Both the position numbers and the translations under genes were made by a program. Positions 26,596-35,257 of a stretch of 64,000 bases of DNA are shown one piece after another. Source of the DNA: JABFSS01 sp964497975. GTDB taxonomy: Bacteria > Patescibacteriota > Gracilibacteria > Peribacterales > Peribacteraceae. Location of the stretch: the NCBI GenBank assembly GCA_964497975.1, contig CAZCFO010000001.1, forward strand, positions 124,001-188,000, written 5' to 3'. A model generated the notes under the pieces. It was not told where the DNA came from. It did not search any database and was given only the letters and a program-made list of their open reading frames with translations. Numbering within the stretch: position 1 is the stretch's first letter; each line of letters opens with the position of its first letter.

Positions 26596-27309
26596 TTATG
26601 TCGACCGCAGCAGATCCGCCACCATCTCCAGCGCGACCGTGTTGTAGGCGTAATCCATCCGCATATGGCCGAGCACCCCGATGACGCCGGTGCTCCCCCG
26701 CACGCTGTAGCCCGTGATCATCATGCTGCAGCTCTGGAACTGCGGGAGGATGTGCTCCTCGCCGATGTAGTAGCGGACTTTGTCGTCGATCTCGATTTTC
26801 GTGAGGACGTCGGTGAGGCGCTCTTCCAGCACTTCGACGACGGCGCTCGCGAGCATCGGATCCTGGCGGAATTCCACCTGCCGCAACGCGTGCGCGAGCC
26901 CCAGGAAGTACACGCCCGGCTTGTGCGGGACGGTGGCGAACGCGATGTTGGGGATCATGTGGCTGAGCAAAGCGACCGCTTCGTACGCGCGCTCCTGATC
27001 TTTGCGCTGGAAGTATTGCTCTTTGAGCGTCGTGAATTTCTTCTGCACCGCCTTCTCCTGCGCCGTGGGATTCAGGTATTCCTTCACGTACAGGCGGTAC
27101 CCCTTCGCGGTGGGAACGCGTCCCGCGGAAATATGCGGCTGGTCCAGGTAGCCTTCGTCGCCGAGCACGCGCATTTCGTTGCGGATCGTCGCGCCGGACA
27201 GGCAAAATTCGTTGCAGTGGGAGAGCAGCTGCTTGGATCCGACGGGCGCGGCCGTCTGGATGAATTGGTCGATAATCGCTGCCAGAAGCTTGCTTTGGCG
27301 TGAGTCCAT
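26596..27309 (-). CDS. hrcA: Heat-inducible transcription repressor HrcA (short form)
   Basis: A 237-aa repressor of chaperone genes that binds CIRCE operators. The N-terminal winged helix is well conserved: PVGSKQLL, SGATIRNEM, LGDEGYLDQPHISAGRVPT and KGYRLYV. The rest is shorter than the usual about 340 aa, so the inserted dimerisation domain is reduced or missing. Start ATG 27309 is fixed by a TATACT -10 box 7 nt upstream (27317-27322), which itself overlaps a CIRCE-like inverted repeat at 27321-27345, implying autorepression. No groEL or dnaK is in the window. Confidence 0.93.
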   Translation of the reverse strand: MDSRQSKLLAAIIDQFIQTAAPVGSKQLLSHCNEFCLSGATIRNEMRVLGDEGYLDQPHISAGRVPTAKGYRLYVKEYLNPTAQEKAVQKKFTTLKEQYFQRKDQERAYEAVALLSHMIPNIAFATVPHKPGVYFLGLAHALRQVEFRQDPMLASAVVEVLEERLTDVLTKIEIDDKVRYYIGEEHILPQFQSCSMMITGYSVRGSTGVIGVLGHMRMDYAYNTVALEMVADLLRST

Positions 27310-27316
27310 GACGGGC

Positions 27317-27345
27317 AGTATAGCAGTCAACGTGGCTGACTGCTA
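27317..27345 (-). promoter_or_regulatory. hrcA -10 box overlapping a CIRCE-like operator
   Basis: The inverted repeat TAGCAGTC-N9-GACTGCTA (27321-27345) has the arm position and 9-nt spacer of CIRCE (TTAGCACTC-N9-GAGTGCTAA), with two swapped bases per arm. Its inner edge overlaps the minus-strand -10 TATACT (27317-27322) of hrcA, so bound HrcA would block RNA polymerase. Confidence 0.75.
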
Positions 27346-27457
27346 TTTAGCCGCTCCCACCGCTTGCGATCGCAAAGAAGCCGCCATTTGTTGGATGGAG
27401 TTCCGGCAACTCAAAAAAGATTCGACGGGAGGCAAATCCATGCGATCCGGATTCGCC

Positions 27458-27679
27458 TCACGCGCCCTTCTTCTTCGATGCAGCCTGGATCTTGCGGAAG
27501 CGTTCCACGCGACCGCCGCGGGCCTCGGTCTGCTTCTTGCCCGTGTAGACGGGATGGCAGGCGCGGCAGATTTCCACCTCCTGCTCTTTCACCGTGCTCG
27601 GGATCAGGTAGACGGCCTTGCAGGTCGTGCAGGTCATCTTGGCGTCGGCGTACATGGTGGGGTGGACTCCGGTTTTCAT
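27458..27679 (-). CDS. rpmE: 50S ribosomal protein L31 (zinc-binding type)
   Basis: A 73-aa ribosomal protein of the large-subunit surface. It has two Cys pairs, CTTC and CRAC, as in zinc-containing L31, then HPVYTGKKQTEARGGRVERF, the conserved core of the family, and a Lys-rich end. ATG 27679 is the start matching family length; upstream in-frame residues are Pro-rich and non-conserved. TACACT lies 12 nt upstream. Confidence 0.92.
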   Translation of the reverse strand: MKTGVHPTMYADAKMTCTTCKAVYLIPSTVKEQEVEICRACHPVYTGKKQTEARGGRVERFRKIQAASKKKGA

Positions 27680-27734
27680 AGCTGGGGCAGTGTAGGGAGG
27701 GAGGAAACGGGGGTCAATGGGAGTTGGCATTGTG

Positions 27735-27795
27735 AAGCAAACGACGCAAACGAAGAAAACGAGGATCGTCGATTGCCTCGTTTGCCTCGTTTTCT
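27735..27795. repeat. Word-iterated hairpin, AAACGA/TCGTTT family
   Basis: gaagcaaacgacgcaaacga and following words pair with cgattgcctcgtttgcctcgttttc. Positioned 3' of gyrA. Confidence 0.85.
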
Positions 27796-27805
27796 TGGAT
27801 GCAGA

Positions 27806-30658
27806 TTAACGCTTCTTTTTACCCTTTGGCATCTTCTTCGCGGGTTTGGCCGGTTTCGCCTTGGGCTTGGGCTTAGGAGCCGGTTTCGACGGCTTTTTGA
27901 CGGGCTTCGAGGCCTTGGCGGGCGACTTGGAGAGCGTCTTGCCGACGGGCTTGGCCTTGGGCTCCGGGATGAGCTTCTGCTGCACGGCGACCTGGGGCTT
28001 CTCGAGCACGGCCGTGGTGGCAGCCGCCTTCTTGGCCGCGCGTTTGACGGCGCGCTTCACCGCCTTGGTGTCATCGACGATCGCTTCCACTTCCTCCGCG
28101 CGCAATTCCTCCGCCGCGGCCTGGACGGCCTCTTCGCCTTCTTTGTCGTCCATCAGCACGCTCATGGTCGCGACTTTGTCGCCGCCGTTGAGGCGCATGA
28201 CGATGACGCCCTGCGTGGCGCGTCCGCGCGAGGGGATGTCGCTCAGTTTCATGCGGATCATCTGGCCCTGCTTGCTGATGCACAGCAGATCGCCCTCCTC
28301 GCCCTCGGTGAGCACGTGCCCGCCGACGATGTCGCCGGTCTTGGGCGTGAGCTGCGCGGCTTTGACGCCCGTGCCTCCCCTGCCCTGCAGGCGGTACTCC
28401 TCCACCGGCGTCATCTTGCCCAGTCCGTTCTGCATGACGACGAGGAGCTTGGACTTCCTGGGATCGGTGATGAGCGCGGCTTCGACCACTTCGTCCCCGG
28501 GAGCGAGCATGATGCCCCGCACGCCGGCGGCGGCGCGGCCCATGGAGCGGACGTCGGATTCCTTGAAGCGGATCGATTTGCCCTTCTTGGTGAGGATGTA
28601 GACCTCATCCTGGCCGCTCGTCGCGATGACCCACTTGAGATCGTCGCCGGGCGGCAGCTTCTGCGCGATGAGGCCGGAGCGGCGGATGTTGTCGAATTCG
28701 GTAAGGTCGGTGCGCTTCACCGTGCCTTTGGTGGTGGTCATGAAGAGGTGCTTCTTGTCCTTGAGATCGGCCTTGAGGATGGCGGTGATGCGCTCCTCGG
28801 GCTGCAGCTGCAGCAGGTTCACGATCGCCTGGCCCTTGGCCGTGCGGCCGGCCTGCGGGACTTCGTACGTCGGGAGCTTGAACACGCGGCCCGTGTTCGT
28901 GAAGAAGAGCATGTCGTCGTGGTTCATCACGTGCACCATGGAGAGCACTTCGTCGTCCTCTTTGGTCGTCATGCCGATGATGCCCTTGCCGCCGCGGTGC
29001 TGCGCGCGGAACTGCATGGGGCTCAGGCGCTTCACGTACCCGCCGCTCGTGAGGGCGACCATCATGGGCGCGTTGGGGATCGTGTCCTTTGCGCTGAACT
29101 CGCCGACTTTGTACGGGACGACGGCCGTGCGGCGCGCGTCGCCGTAGCGCGTTTTGATCTCGGTGAGTTCCTCGCGGACGATTTTGTCGACGCGCTTCTT
29201 GTCCTTCAGGATCGCCTCGCACTCGGCGATGAAGGCCAGCTTCTCCTTGAGCTCGTCTTCGATCTTTTTGCGCTCAAGGCCGGCCAGCGTCTGCAGGCGC
29301 ATCTGGAGAATCGCGTCGGCCTGCAGGTCGCTCAGCTTGAATTTGGAAATGAGGTTCACCTTGGCGATCTCCTTCGTCTCGCTCTTGCGGATGGTCGCGA
29401 TGACGGCGTCGATATGGTCGAGGGCTTTCTTGAGGCCTTCGAGAATATGCGCGCGTTCCTTGGCGCGGTCGCGGTCGAAGGTCACGCGGCGGGTGATGAC
29501 CACGCGGCGGTGGTTGATGAAGATCTGGAGGAGCTCCTGCAGGTTGAGGAGGCGCGGCTGCAGGCCGTCGGCCAGCGCGATCATGTTGTACCCGAAGCTG
29601 CTCTGGAGATCGGTGTGCTTGAAGAGCTGGTTGAGGACCTTCTGCGGGTACGCGTCCTTTTTGAGTTCGACGATGATGCGGATGCCGTCGCGGTCGCTTT
29701 CGTCGCGGATGTCGCTGATGCCCTGGATGATCTTGTCGGTGGTGAGCTGCGCCATGCGCTCGATCATCGAGCTCTTGTTCACCTGGTACGGGATCTCGCT
29801 GATGCGGATGTGGTAGCGGTTGCCGACCTCTTCGATCTCGGCCTTGCCGCGGATGACGACGGAGCCGCGGCCCGTGAGGTACGCCTGCCGGATGGCCTCT
29901 TTGTCGTAGACGATGCCGCCGGTCGGGAAGTCGGGGCCCTGGACGAACTGCAGCAGATCCTCGACGGTAGCCTCGGGCGTGTCGAGCAGGTGCAGCGTCG
30001 CGTCGAAGATTTCGTTGAGGTTGTGGGGCGGGATGTTGGTCGCCATGCCGACGGCGATGCCGACGGTGCCGTTGAGGAGCAGGTTGGGCGTTCGCGAGGG
30101 CAGAACGGTGGGCTCGCGGCGGGAGGCGTCGTAGTTGGCGGCGAAGTCGACGGTGTCCTTTTCGATATCGGCAAGCACCTCATCGGTGATCTTGCTCATG
30201 CGGGCTTCGGTGTACCGCATGGCGGCGGCCGAGTCGCCGTCGATGGAACCGAAGTTTCCCTGGCCGTCGATGAGCACGTACCGCATCGAGAAGCCCTGGG
30301 CCATGCGGACCATCGCTTCGTACACGGGAGAGTCGCCGTGCGGGTGGTATTTACCGAGAACGTCACCGACGACGAGGGCGGACTTGCGGTATTTCGCCGT
30401 GGATCGCAGCCCGAGGCCGTGCATCGCGTAGAGGATGCGGCGGTGGACGGGCTTGAGGCCGTCGCGGGCGTCGGGAAGCGCGCGGGCGACGATGACGCTC
30501 ATCGCATAGCTCAGATAACTCTCCTCCATTTCGGACACGATGGGGCGCGGCATGATTTTTCCCAGGTTCGACAGGCTGGCGCCGTCCGCGCTCAGCGGCT
30601 GCTGGGGGTTTTCGGGGTTTGCGGCGTCGGATTGCGGTTTATCGTCTTTCGGTGGCAT
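27806..30658 (-). CDS. gyrA: DNA gyrase subunit A with Lys/Pro-rich tail
   Basis: A 950-aa type IIA topoisomerase breakage-reunion subunit. Conserved: ARALPDARDGLKPVHRRILY, GKYHPHGDSPVYEAMVRMAQ (quinolone region: Ser kept at the position of E. coli Ser83, Glu at Asp87), and the active-site Tyr in AAMRYTEARMS. The C-terminal beta-pinwheel includes the GyrA-box-like QHRGGKG. After about residue 850 comes a roughly 100-residue Ala/Lys/Pro tail (PKPKPKAKPAKPAKK) not found in standard GyrA, probably disordered and DNA-binding. A TATCAT box lies 26 nt upstream of the ATG. gyrB is not in the window. Confidence 0.96.
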   Translation of the reverse strand: MPPKDDKPQSDAANPENPQQPLSADGASLSNLGKIMPRPIVSEMEESYLSYAMSVIVARALPDARDGLKPVHRRILYAMHGLGLRSTAKYRKSALVVGDVLGKYHPHGDSPVYEAMVRMAQGFSMRYVLIDGQGNFGSIDGDSAAAMRYTEARMSKITDEVLADIEKDTVDFAANYDASRREPTVLPSRTPNLLLNGTVGIAVGMATNIPPHNLNEIFDATLHLLDTPEATVEDLLQFVQGPDFPTGGIVYDKEAIRQAYLTGRGSVVIRGKAEIEEVGNRYHIRISEIPYQVNKSSMIERMAQLTTDKIIQGISDIRDESDRDGIRIIVELKKDAYPQKVLNQLFKHTDLQSSFGYNMIALADGLQPRLLNLQELLQIFINHRRVVITRRVTFDRDRAKERAHILEGLKKALDHIDAVIATIRKSETKEIAKVNLISKFKLSDLQADAILQMRLQTLAGLERKKIEDELKEKLAFIAECEAILKDKKRVDKIVREELTEIKTRYGDARRTAVVPYKVGEFSAKDTIPNAPMMVALTSGGYVKRLSPMQFRAQHRGGKGIIGMTTKEDDEVLSMVHVMNHDDMLFFTNTGRVFKLPTYEVPQAGRTAKGQAIVNLLQLQPEERITAILKADLKDKKHLFMTTTKGTVKRTDLTEFDNIRRSGLIAQKLPPGDDLKWVIATSGQDEVYILTKKGKSIRFKESDVRSMGRAAAGVRGIMLAPGDEVVEAALITDPRKSKLLVVMQNGLGKMTPVEEYRLQGRGGTGVKAAQLTPKTGDIVGGHVLTEGEEGDLLCISKQGQMIRMKLSDIPSRGRATQGVIVMRLNGGDKVATMSVLMDDKEGEEAVQAAAEELRAEEVEAIVDDTKAVKRAVKRAAKKAAATTAVLEKPQVAVQQKLIPEPKAKPVGKTLSKSPAKASKPVKKPSKPAPKPKPKAKPAKPAKKMPKGKKKR

Positions 30659-30734
30659 GAGAAAACGGAGTCAGTGGTGGAACGATGATAGCGAAAACTC
30701 CCGACGATGGAAGGGCATCGCCCGTCGCCCTCTT

Positions 30735-30938
30735 CTAGAGATCTCTCCACGAATCCTTGTCCAGCTCGATGCCGCCGCGGGCGACTTCCATGATGCCGAT
30801 ACCGTATTCGCGGGCCCGGAAGCTGCGGAGGAGGTACTGGAGCCCATGGTCTATCTCCTCCTCCAGCTCGCGGCTCGCGGGAATGTGCTTCTGCCCGTAG
30901 CGGGAATGCGGAGACGGCAGAAGATGGTCGGGCCTCAT
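30735..30938 (-). CDS. Small protein of unknown function, divergent from rsmI
   Basis: A 67-aa hydrophilic protein starting MRPDHLLPSPHSRYGQKHIP and ending GGIELDKDSWRDL; the middle (REFEEEI-like helix, then YLLRSFRAREYGIGIMEVA) reads as one helix plus strand. No family recognised. ATG 30938 is preferred because TATATC lies 8 nt upstream on the minus strand. An earlier in-frame ATG at 30992 would overlap the rsmI start by two bases. Confidence 0.5.
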   Translation of the reverse strand: MRPDHLLPSPHSRYGQKHIPASRELEEEIDHGLQYLLRSFRAREYGIGIMEVARGGIELDKDSWRDL

Positions 30939-30990
30939 GGAAAGACGATATACTCTTTCCCGGCCGTCATCATTCTGGACCTGATCGCTC

Positions 30991-31665
30991 ATGCTGTCTG
31001 TGATCTCCACACCCATCGGCAATCTGGGCGACATCACCCTGCGGGCGATCGAGACGCTCAAAAAGTGCGATGCCGTGATCTGCGAGGACACGCGCGTGAC
31101 GGGGAATTTATTGAAGCAGCTGAACATCGAGAAGAAGGAGCTCATCAGCTTCCACGGCAACAGCGATGCCGGCAAAACCGAGTTCATCTTCCGCAGGCTG
31201 AAGGAAGGAGCGCACCTCGCTCTCGCCACGGACGCCGGCACGCCGGGGATTTCGGATCCGGGATTCGTGATCGTGAGCCGCGCCGCGCAGGAAGGCATCG
31301 CCATCGAAGTGATCCCGGGACCATCGGCTTTTTTGGCGGCTCTCAGCGGTTCGGGCCTGCCCATCAACCAGTTCGCGTACCTGGGATTCCTGCCGATGAA
31401 GAAAGGCCGCAAGACGCTGATCGAATCCTTCAAAGGCGAGGAGCGCACGATCGTGTTCTACGAATCGGTGCACCGGATCGAACGGACCTTGCTGGAGATC
31501 GCTGAAGCATTGAAGGAGCAGCCCGAGCGTCCGGTGGTGATCGCCCGGGAACTCACGAAGATGCACGAGGAGTTTGTGCGAACGAGCGTTGGGCAGCTCG
31601 GTGGCGTTGCGCCGAGCATCACAAAGAAGGGCGAGTTTGTGGTGGTGATTGGAAATCTTCGCTGA
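30991..31665 (+). CDS. rsmI: 16S rRNA (cytidine1402-2'-O)-methyltransferase
   Basis: A 224-aa SAM-dependent methyltransferase of the tetrapyrrole-methylase fold, acting on C1402 of 16S rRNA in the ribosomal P site. Motifs: STPIGNLGDITLRA, CEDTRVTGNLL, DAGTPGISDPG and VIPGPSAFLAALSGSGLP, all canonical RsmI. It is shorter than E. coli RsmI (286 aa) because the C-terminal extension is missing, as in several small genomes. A TATACT box lies at 30949-30954. The stop lies at the edge of a hairpin repeat. Confidence 0.94.
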   Translation: MLSVISTPIGNLGDITLRAIETLKKCDAVICEDTRVTGNLLKQLNIEKKELISFHGNSDAGKTEFIFRRLKEGAHLALATDAGTPGISDPGFVIVSRAAQEGIAIEVIPGPSAFLAALSGSGLPINQFAYLGFLPMKKGRKTLIESFKGEERTIVFYESVHRIERTLLEIAEALKEQPERPVVIARELTKMHEEFVRTSVGQLGGVAPSITKKGEFVVVIGNLR

Positions 31666-31666
31666 A

Positions 31667-31730
31667 GTACGTATGACGTATTACGTATTATGCGAAAATG
31701 CATAATACATAATTCATAATACGTAATACT
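31667..31730. repeat. Word-iterated hairpin, ATACGTA/TACGTAT family
   Basis: gtatgacgtattacgtattatg pairs with cataatacataattcataatacgtaatac. It exactly fills the gap between the convergent rsmI and M23 genes. Confidence 0.85.
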
Positions 31731-33019
31731 CAGGGCAGGACGCTCTTCGGATCCACATGCACTCCATTCTTGATCACCTCAAAATGAAGATGGGCGCCCG
31801 TGGTCATGCGGCCCGCGCCCTCGGTGCCCGGCTTGCCGCCGCTCTCCCCGATCACCTCCCCCGCGCTGACGGTGTCGCCCGCGCGGACGGAGACGGAGGA
31901 GAGGTGGCCGTACACGGTGGCGTACCCGCCGCGGTGGCCGATCATGACATACGTGTAGCCGGTGATGCCGCCCAGGCGCACCACGAAGACGATGCCGTCG
32001 GATGCGGCGCCCACGGGCGTGCCGAAGGGCACGGCGATGTCGATGGCCTGATGCTGCATCCCGAAGTACCGGAAATACGACGGTTCATGGAAGCCCGCGC
32101 TGACCGTGCCTTCCGCCGGCCAGACGAACTCCCCTTTTCCGCCCGAGGTCTTCCGGCGGAAACGGTCGGGGCTGTCGGCCATGAGGCCTTTCTGGACGAG
32201 CTCGCGCTCAGCCTTGGAGCGCAGGCGCCCGTCGATGCGCGCGAGTTCGCTCTGGATGGCGAGAAGATCCGCCTGCACGTCCGCCTCCTGCCTGCGCAGC
32301 TGTTCCAGTTCCCGTTCGCTCGCCCGCAGCTGATGCCGGGCGGCCTCCCATGTGACGAGCGCCGCGCGGTACTCCCGGAGGAGCGACTCATGCTCCCGGC
32401 GCAGGCCGGCGAGTTCCTCCCCCGCCCCGCCTGCGGCGGCATGCAGCTGTTCGCGGGTGAGCTTGTCGGATTCGCGGGCGATGAGGAGGTGCTTCATGAT
32501 CTGCTCCTGCGCGCGAGCGAGAGCGATGTCGCGCAGGCCGGCCTCGACGGTGTCGCCGAGCGACATCCCCAGGACGCGGCGAAGGACATCGGCGCCGCGG
32601 GGTCCGGAACCGAGCGTGACCTGCCTCCCGTTCATGTAGCGCAGCAGCTGCACGAGATCGTCGCGCTCGCGGTGGTACGACCGGAGCAGCTCCTCCTGGT
32701 GCACGAAGAGCTGGTCGCTTTTGTTTCCCGCCTCGCGGATGGACTGCAGCACCGCGGCGAGTTTCAGACGCACGGCGCGCTTGGCCCGGGCGAGCTCCTG
32801 CATGCGTTTTCCGGCGGCCTGGTATTCGCGCTCGCTTTCGTCGCTCTCCGCGGAGAGCGTCGCATTCAGCCGCGCGTCATCCCTGGAGCGTTCGAGCACT
32901 TCCTGCAGACGCTCTTCCGAGACCGCGACAAGCGCCCCGAACATCCGCGCGCCGGCCGCAAGGGAAACCACGGGGAGCAGCAAAGACAGGACGATGAGGA
33001 CGCGGTTTCGGTGTTTCAT
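31730..33019 (-). CDS. M23 family metallopeptidase with N-terminal coiled coil (EnvC/NlpD-like)
   Basis: A 429-aa exported murein endopeptidase or amidase activator. Signal peptide (VLIVLSLLLPVVSLAAGA); coiled coil over about residues 35-290 (many Arg/Glu/Leu, e.g. LRREHESLLREYRAAL); C-terminal LytM/M23 domain. Zinc ligands are present: HQAIDIA (HxxxD) and HLHFEV (HxH), with GHRGGYATVYGHL between, so it is probably catalytically active. ATG 33019 is preferred; TACAAT lies 11 nt upstream (33031-33036) and the signal peptide starts there. It suggests a peptidoglycan-containing envelope. Confidence 0.9.
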   Translation of the reverse strand: MKHRNRVLIVLSLLLPVVSLAAGARMFGALVAVSEERLQEVLERSRDDARLNATLSAESDESEREYQAAGKRMQELARAKRAVRLKLAAVLQSIREAGNKSDQLFVHQEELLRSYHRERDDLVQLLRYMNGRQVTLGSGPRGADVLRRVLGMSLGDTVEAGLRDIALARAQEQIMKHLLIARESDKLTREQLHAAAGGAGEELAGLRREHESLLREYRAALVTWEAARHQLRASERELEQLRRQEADVQADLLAIQSELARIDGRLRSKAERELVQKGLMADSPDRFRRKTSGGKGEFVWPAEGTVSAGFHEPSYFRYFGMQHQAIDIAVPFGTPVGAASDGIVFVVRLGGITGYTYVMIGHRGGYATVYGHLSSVSVRAGDTVSAGEVIGESGGKPGTEGAGRMTTGAHLHFEVIKNGVHVDPKSVLP

Positions 33020-33090
33020 GTTATCGGGATATTGTAGCAGAAAAAGCGTCATTCTGGAACCCGGTTACCTGCAAGTTGTAGCCCCAACGG

Positions 33091-33156
33091 CGAATTACGA
33101 ATTATGAATTACGAATGTTTGCTAGAAAGTATTCATAATTCATAATTCGTAATTCA
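33091..33156. repeat. Word-iterated hairpin, AATTACGAA/TTCGTAATTC family
   Basis: cgaattacgaattatgaatt pairs with attcataattcataattcg and following words. It lies in the divergent M23-ruvA gap. Confidence 0.8.
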
Positions 33157-33207
33157 TTCCGAGGATTTTTCCACGATCACATTTGTGTTATCACCACTTC
33201 CACCTGC

Positions 33208-33213
33208 TACAAT
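33208..33213 (+). promoter_or_regulatory. -10 box (TACAAT) of leaderless ruvA
   Basis: TACAAT is followed by 6 nt before ATG 33220. Confidence 0.6.
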
Positions 33214-33219
33214 TCCCGC

Positions 33220-33798
33220 ATGATTTCCCACCTCCGAGGAACGGTGCATAAGACGGATCCGGGCGGAGTGACGGTGGACGTGGCGGGCGTGGGTTACCGG
33301 GTGACGGTTCCGCTCGACGTGTGGGACGAGCTGAAGGAAGCCGAGCCGCGCATGCTCTGGATTTCGACGTACGTCCGCGAGGACCGGTTCGACCTGTTCG
33401 GATTTTCGGATCGCGACGGGCAGGTGTTGTTTGAGGAATTGATCAATCTCTCCGGCATCGGCCCGAAGCTGGGCCTTGAACTCTGCGCCGTGCCGCGCAA
33501 CCTGATCCGCCAGGCGATGGAGGAGCAGAACGTATCGCTGCTGACGTCGATCAAGGGCGTGGGGAAGAAAACCGCCGAAAAGCTCCTCCTGGAGCTCCGC
33601 TCGCTCGCCGAACGCAAGCCGGGAATCTTCATGACGAAGGGGGCCATCGCCGCCCGCGGCGAATTCGACCAGGACGCGATCGCCGCGCTCACCGCGCTCG
33701 GCTACGACTCCGCCACGGCCATCAACGCGCTCAAGGATCTCCCGCCGACGGTCAAGACCACGGAGGAACGCGTGACCGCCGCGTTGCGCTCTCTTTAA
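33220..33798 (+). CDS. ruvA: Holliday junction DNA helicase subunit RuvA
   Basis: A 192-aa junction-binding protein that recruits RuvB for branch migration. The N-terminal OB fold (MISHLRGTVHKTDPGGVTVD) is followed by two helix-hairpin-helix motifs, LSGIGPKLGLELC and IKGVGKKTAEKLLLEL, and a C-terminal three-helix RuvB-binding domain (ALTALGYDSATAINALKDL). Full length for the family. ruvB and ruvC are not adjacent. The -10 TACAAT 6 nt upstream supports the start. Confidence 0.96.
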   Translation: MISHLRGTVHKTDPGGVTVDVAGVGYRVTVPLDVWDELKEAEPRMLWISTYVREDRFDLFGFSDRDGQVLFEELINLSGIGPKLGLELCAVPRNLIRQAMEEQNVSLLTSIKGVGKKTAEKLLLELRSLAERKPGIFMTKGAIAARGEFDQDAIAALTALGYDSATAINALKDLPPTVKTTEERVTAALRSL

Positions 33799-33800
33799 AC

Positions 33801-33823
33801 GGGCATTGCATGCAATGCCCCTA
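33801..33823. repeat. GGGCATTGCATGCAATGCCC palindrome with CTAC tail
   Basis: A perfect 20-bp palindrome followed by CTAC (GTAG on the other strand). Same architecture as the two palindromes inside the RAYT transposase gene at 50267-50336. It lies between ruvA and pgi. Confidence 0.75.
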
Positions 33824-33859
33824 CTCAATAATCCCTCCGATTGGAATTCCTCTCTCCTC

Positions 33860-35143
33860 ATGCTGCATCTTGATATCACCGCCACGCTCGCCAAGGCCAT
33901 CACGCCGTCCATGGGCATTCCCGACGCGGAGATGTCGGCGCTGCGCACGTCGATGAAGAAGCACGTCGAGGACTGGCTGAAGGAACGCAGCAGCCACAAG
34001 CACGAGTGGTCGATGGACCCCTACGACAAGAAGGCCCTCCAGCGCGTGAAGGAAGCGGCCATGGCGGTGAAGGCCCGCGGCATCCGGACGGTCCTGTGGG
34101 TGGGCATCGGCGGGTCGGGGCTTGGACCCAAGGTGCTGCAGGAAGTGTTCGAAAGCCCGGACACGATGGAATTCATCGTCATCGACACGATCGATCCCGC
34201 CGCGCTCCTGCAGGTGATGGAGATGATCGACTGGAAGACGACGCTCCTCGTCATCGCCAGCAAGTCGGGCGACACGCTCGAGCCGATGAGCGTGTTCTTC
34301 CTGCTGTGGAACCACCTGCTGAACCAGCGGAAGATCAAGGCGTCGGAGCACGTGATCGCCATCACCGATCCCGAAAAGGGCACCCTGCACGATTTCTGCG
34401 TCCAGCACGACATCCCCATGCTGCCACTCCCTCCGGCCGTCGGGGGCCGCTACTCGATCTTCACGCCCATCGGCCTCCTGCCGGTCGCGCTGCTCGACGG
34501 CGACGTGAACGCGTTCGTCCGCGGAGCGAAGGAGATGGACACCCTCTGCCAGACGACCTCACTGCAGGAGAACCCCGCCGCGCTTCTGGCGGCCACGCAG
34601 TTCCTGCTCGACACCCGCCGCGGCTACCACGTGCGCGTGATCATGCCCTACAGCGTGCGGCTGCAGTCCATCGCCCGCTGGAACCAGCAGCTCATTGCCG
34701 AAAGCCTGGGAAAGAACGAGACGCAGAACCCGATCCCGCTCGCCGCCATCGGCACGCAGGACCAGCACTCGCTCCTGCAGCAGTGGATGGCGGGGCCGCG
34801 CTCGACCTGGCACATCTTCATCCGCGAACTGGAGAAACCGCGCGTGAGCGTGCCGGAGGACGTGGAGGAAAGCTGGAAGTACATCGGCGGCAAGACCTTC
34901 GGGCAGCTGCTCGACGCCTGTTACGAAGGCACCAGCCGCGCGCTCACCGGCGCCAAGCGCCCCCATGCGACGATCTCCATCACACGTCTCGATTCCGCGC
35001 ATCTCGGACAGTTGTTCTTCCTTCTCCTCACCGAAGTCGTGCTCCTCGGCAAGCTGTACCGGATTGATCCGTACGGCCAGCCGGCGGTGGAGGTGGGGAA
35101 GCAGATCACGAAGCAGCTGCTGAGCCGCGGCCGACTCGAATGA
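33860..35143 (+). CDS. pgi: Glucose-6-phosphate isomerase
   Basis: A 427-aa SIS-fold enzyme interconverting glucose-6-P and fructose-6-P. Motifs: VLWVGIGGSGLGPKVL, VIASKSGDTLEPMSVF, the PGI signature VGGRYSIFTPIG, and SLGKNETQNPIPLAA. Length fits the compact bacterial form (about 430 aa). ATG 33860 (MLHLDITATLAK) is chosen; an in-frame ATG at 33806 lies inside the GGGCATTGC palindrome and is unlikely. With the glucan cluster and a PfkB kinase elsewhere in the window it fits a sugar-fermenting metabolism. Confidence 0.93.
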   Translation: MLHLDITATLAKAITPSMGIPDAEMSALRTSMKKHVEDWLKERSSHKHEWSMDPYDKKALQRVKEAAMAVKARGIRTVLWVGIGGSGLGPKVLQEVFESPDTMEFIVIDTIDPAALLQVMEMIDWKTTLLVIASKSGDTLEPMSVFFLLWNHLLNQRKIKASEHVIAITDPEKGTLHDFCVQHDIPMLPLPPAVGGRYSIFTPIGLLPVALLDGDVNAFVRGAKEMDTLCQTTSLQENPAALLAATQFLLDTRRGYHVRVIMPYSVRLQSIARWNQQLIAESLGKNETQNPIPLAAIGTQDQHSLLQQWMAGPRSTWHIFIRELEKPRVSVPEDVEESWKYIGGKTFGQLLDACYEGTSRALTGAKRPHATISITRLDSAHLGQLFFLLLTEVVLLGKLYRIDPYGQPAVEVGKQITKQLLSRGRLE

Positions 35144-35219
35144 AACCAACGCAACCGACGTAACCGAAGGAACCGACGATCTTTGGTTTCTTCGGTTGCC
35201 TCGGTTTCTTCGGTTGCCC
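35143..35219. repeat. Word-iterated hairpin, AACCGA/TCGGTT family
   Basis: gaaaccaacgcaaccgacg and following aaccga words pair with tttggtttcttcggttgcctcggtttcttcggttg. It begins at the pgi stop codon. Part of the same word set (tggtttcttcggtt) also occurs inside the coding sequence at 61413-61433. Confidence 0.85.
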
Positions 35220-35257
35220 TCTTGCGGTACAATCAAACTCTCATCCCGCTCCCGCTC

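Noticed and set aside
26468..27205. 1149-aa version of the TraD-like protein
   Set aside because: The extension is the antisense of hrcA and a hairpin repeat; a -10 box before ATG 26467 marks the real start.
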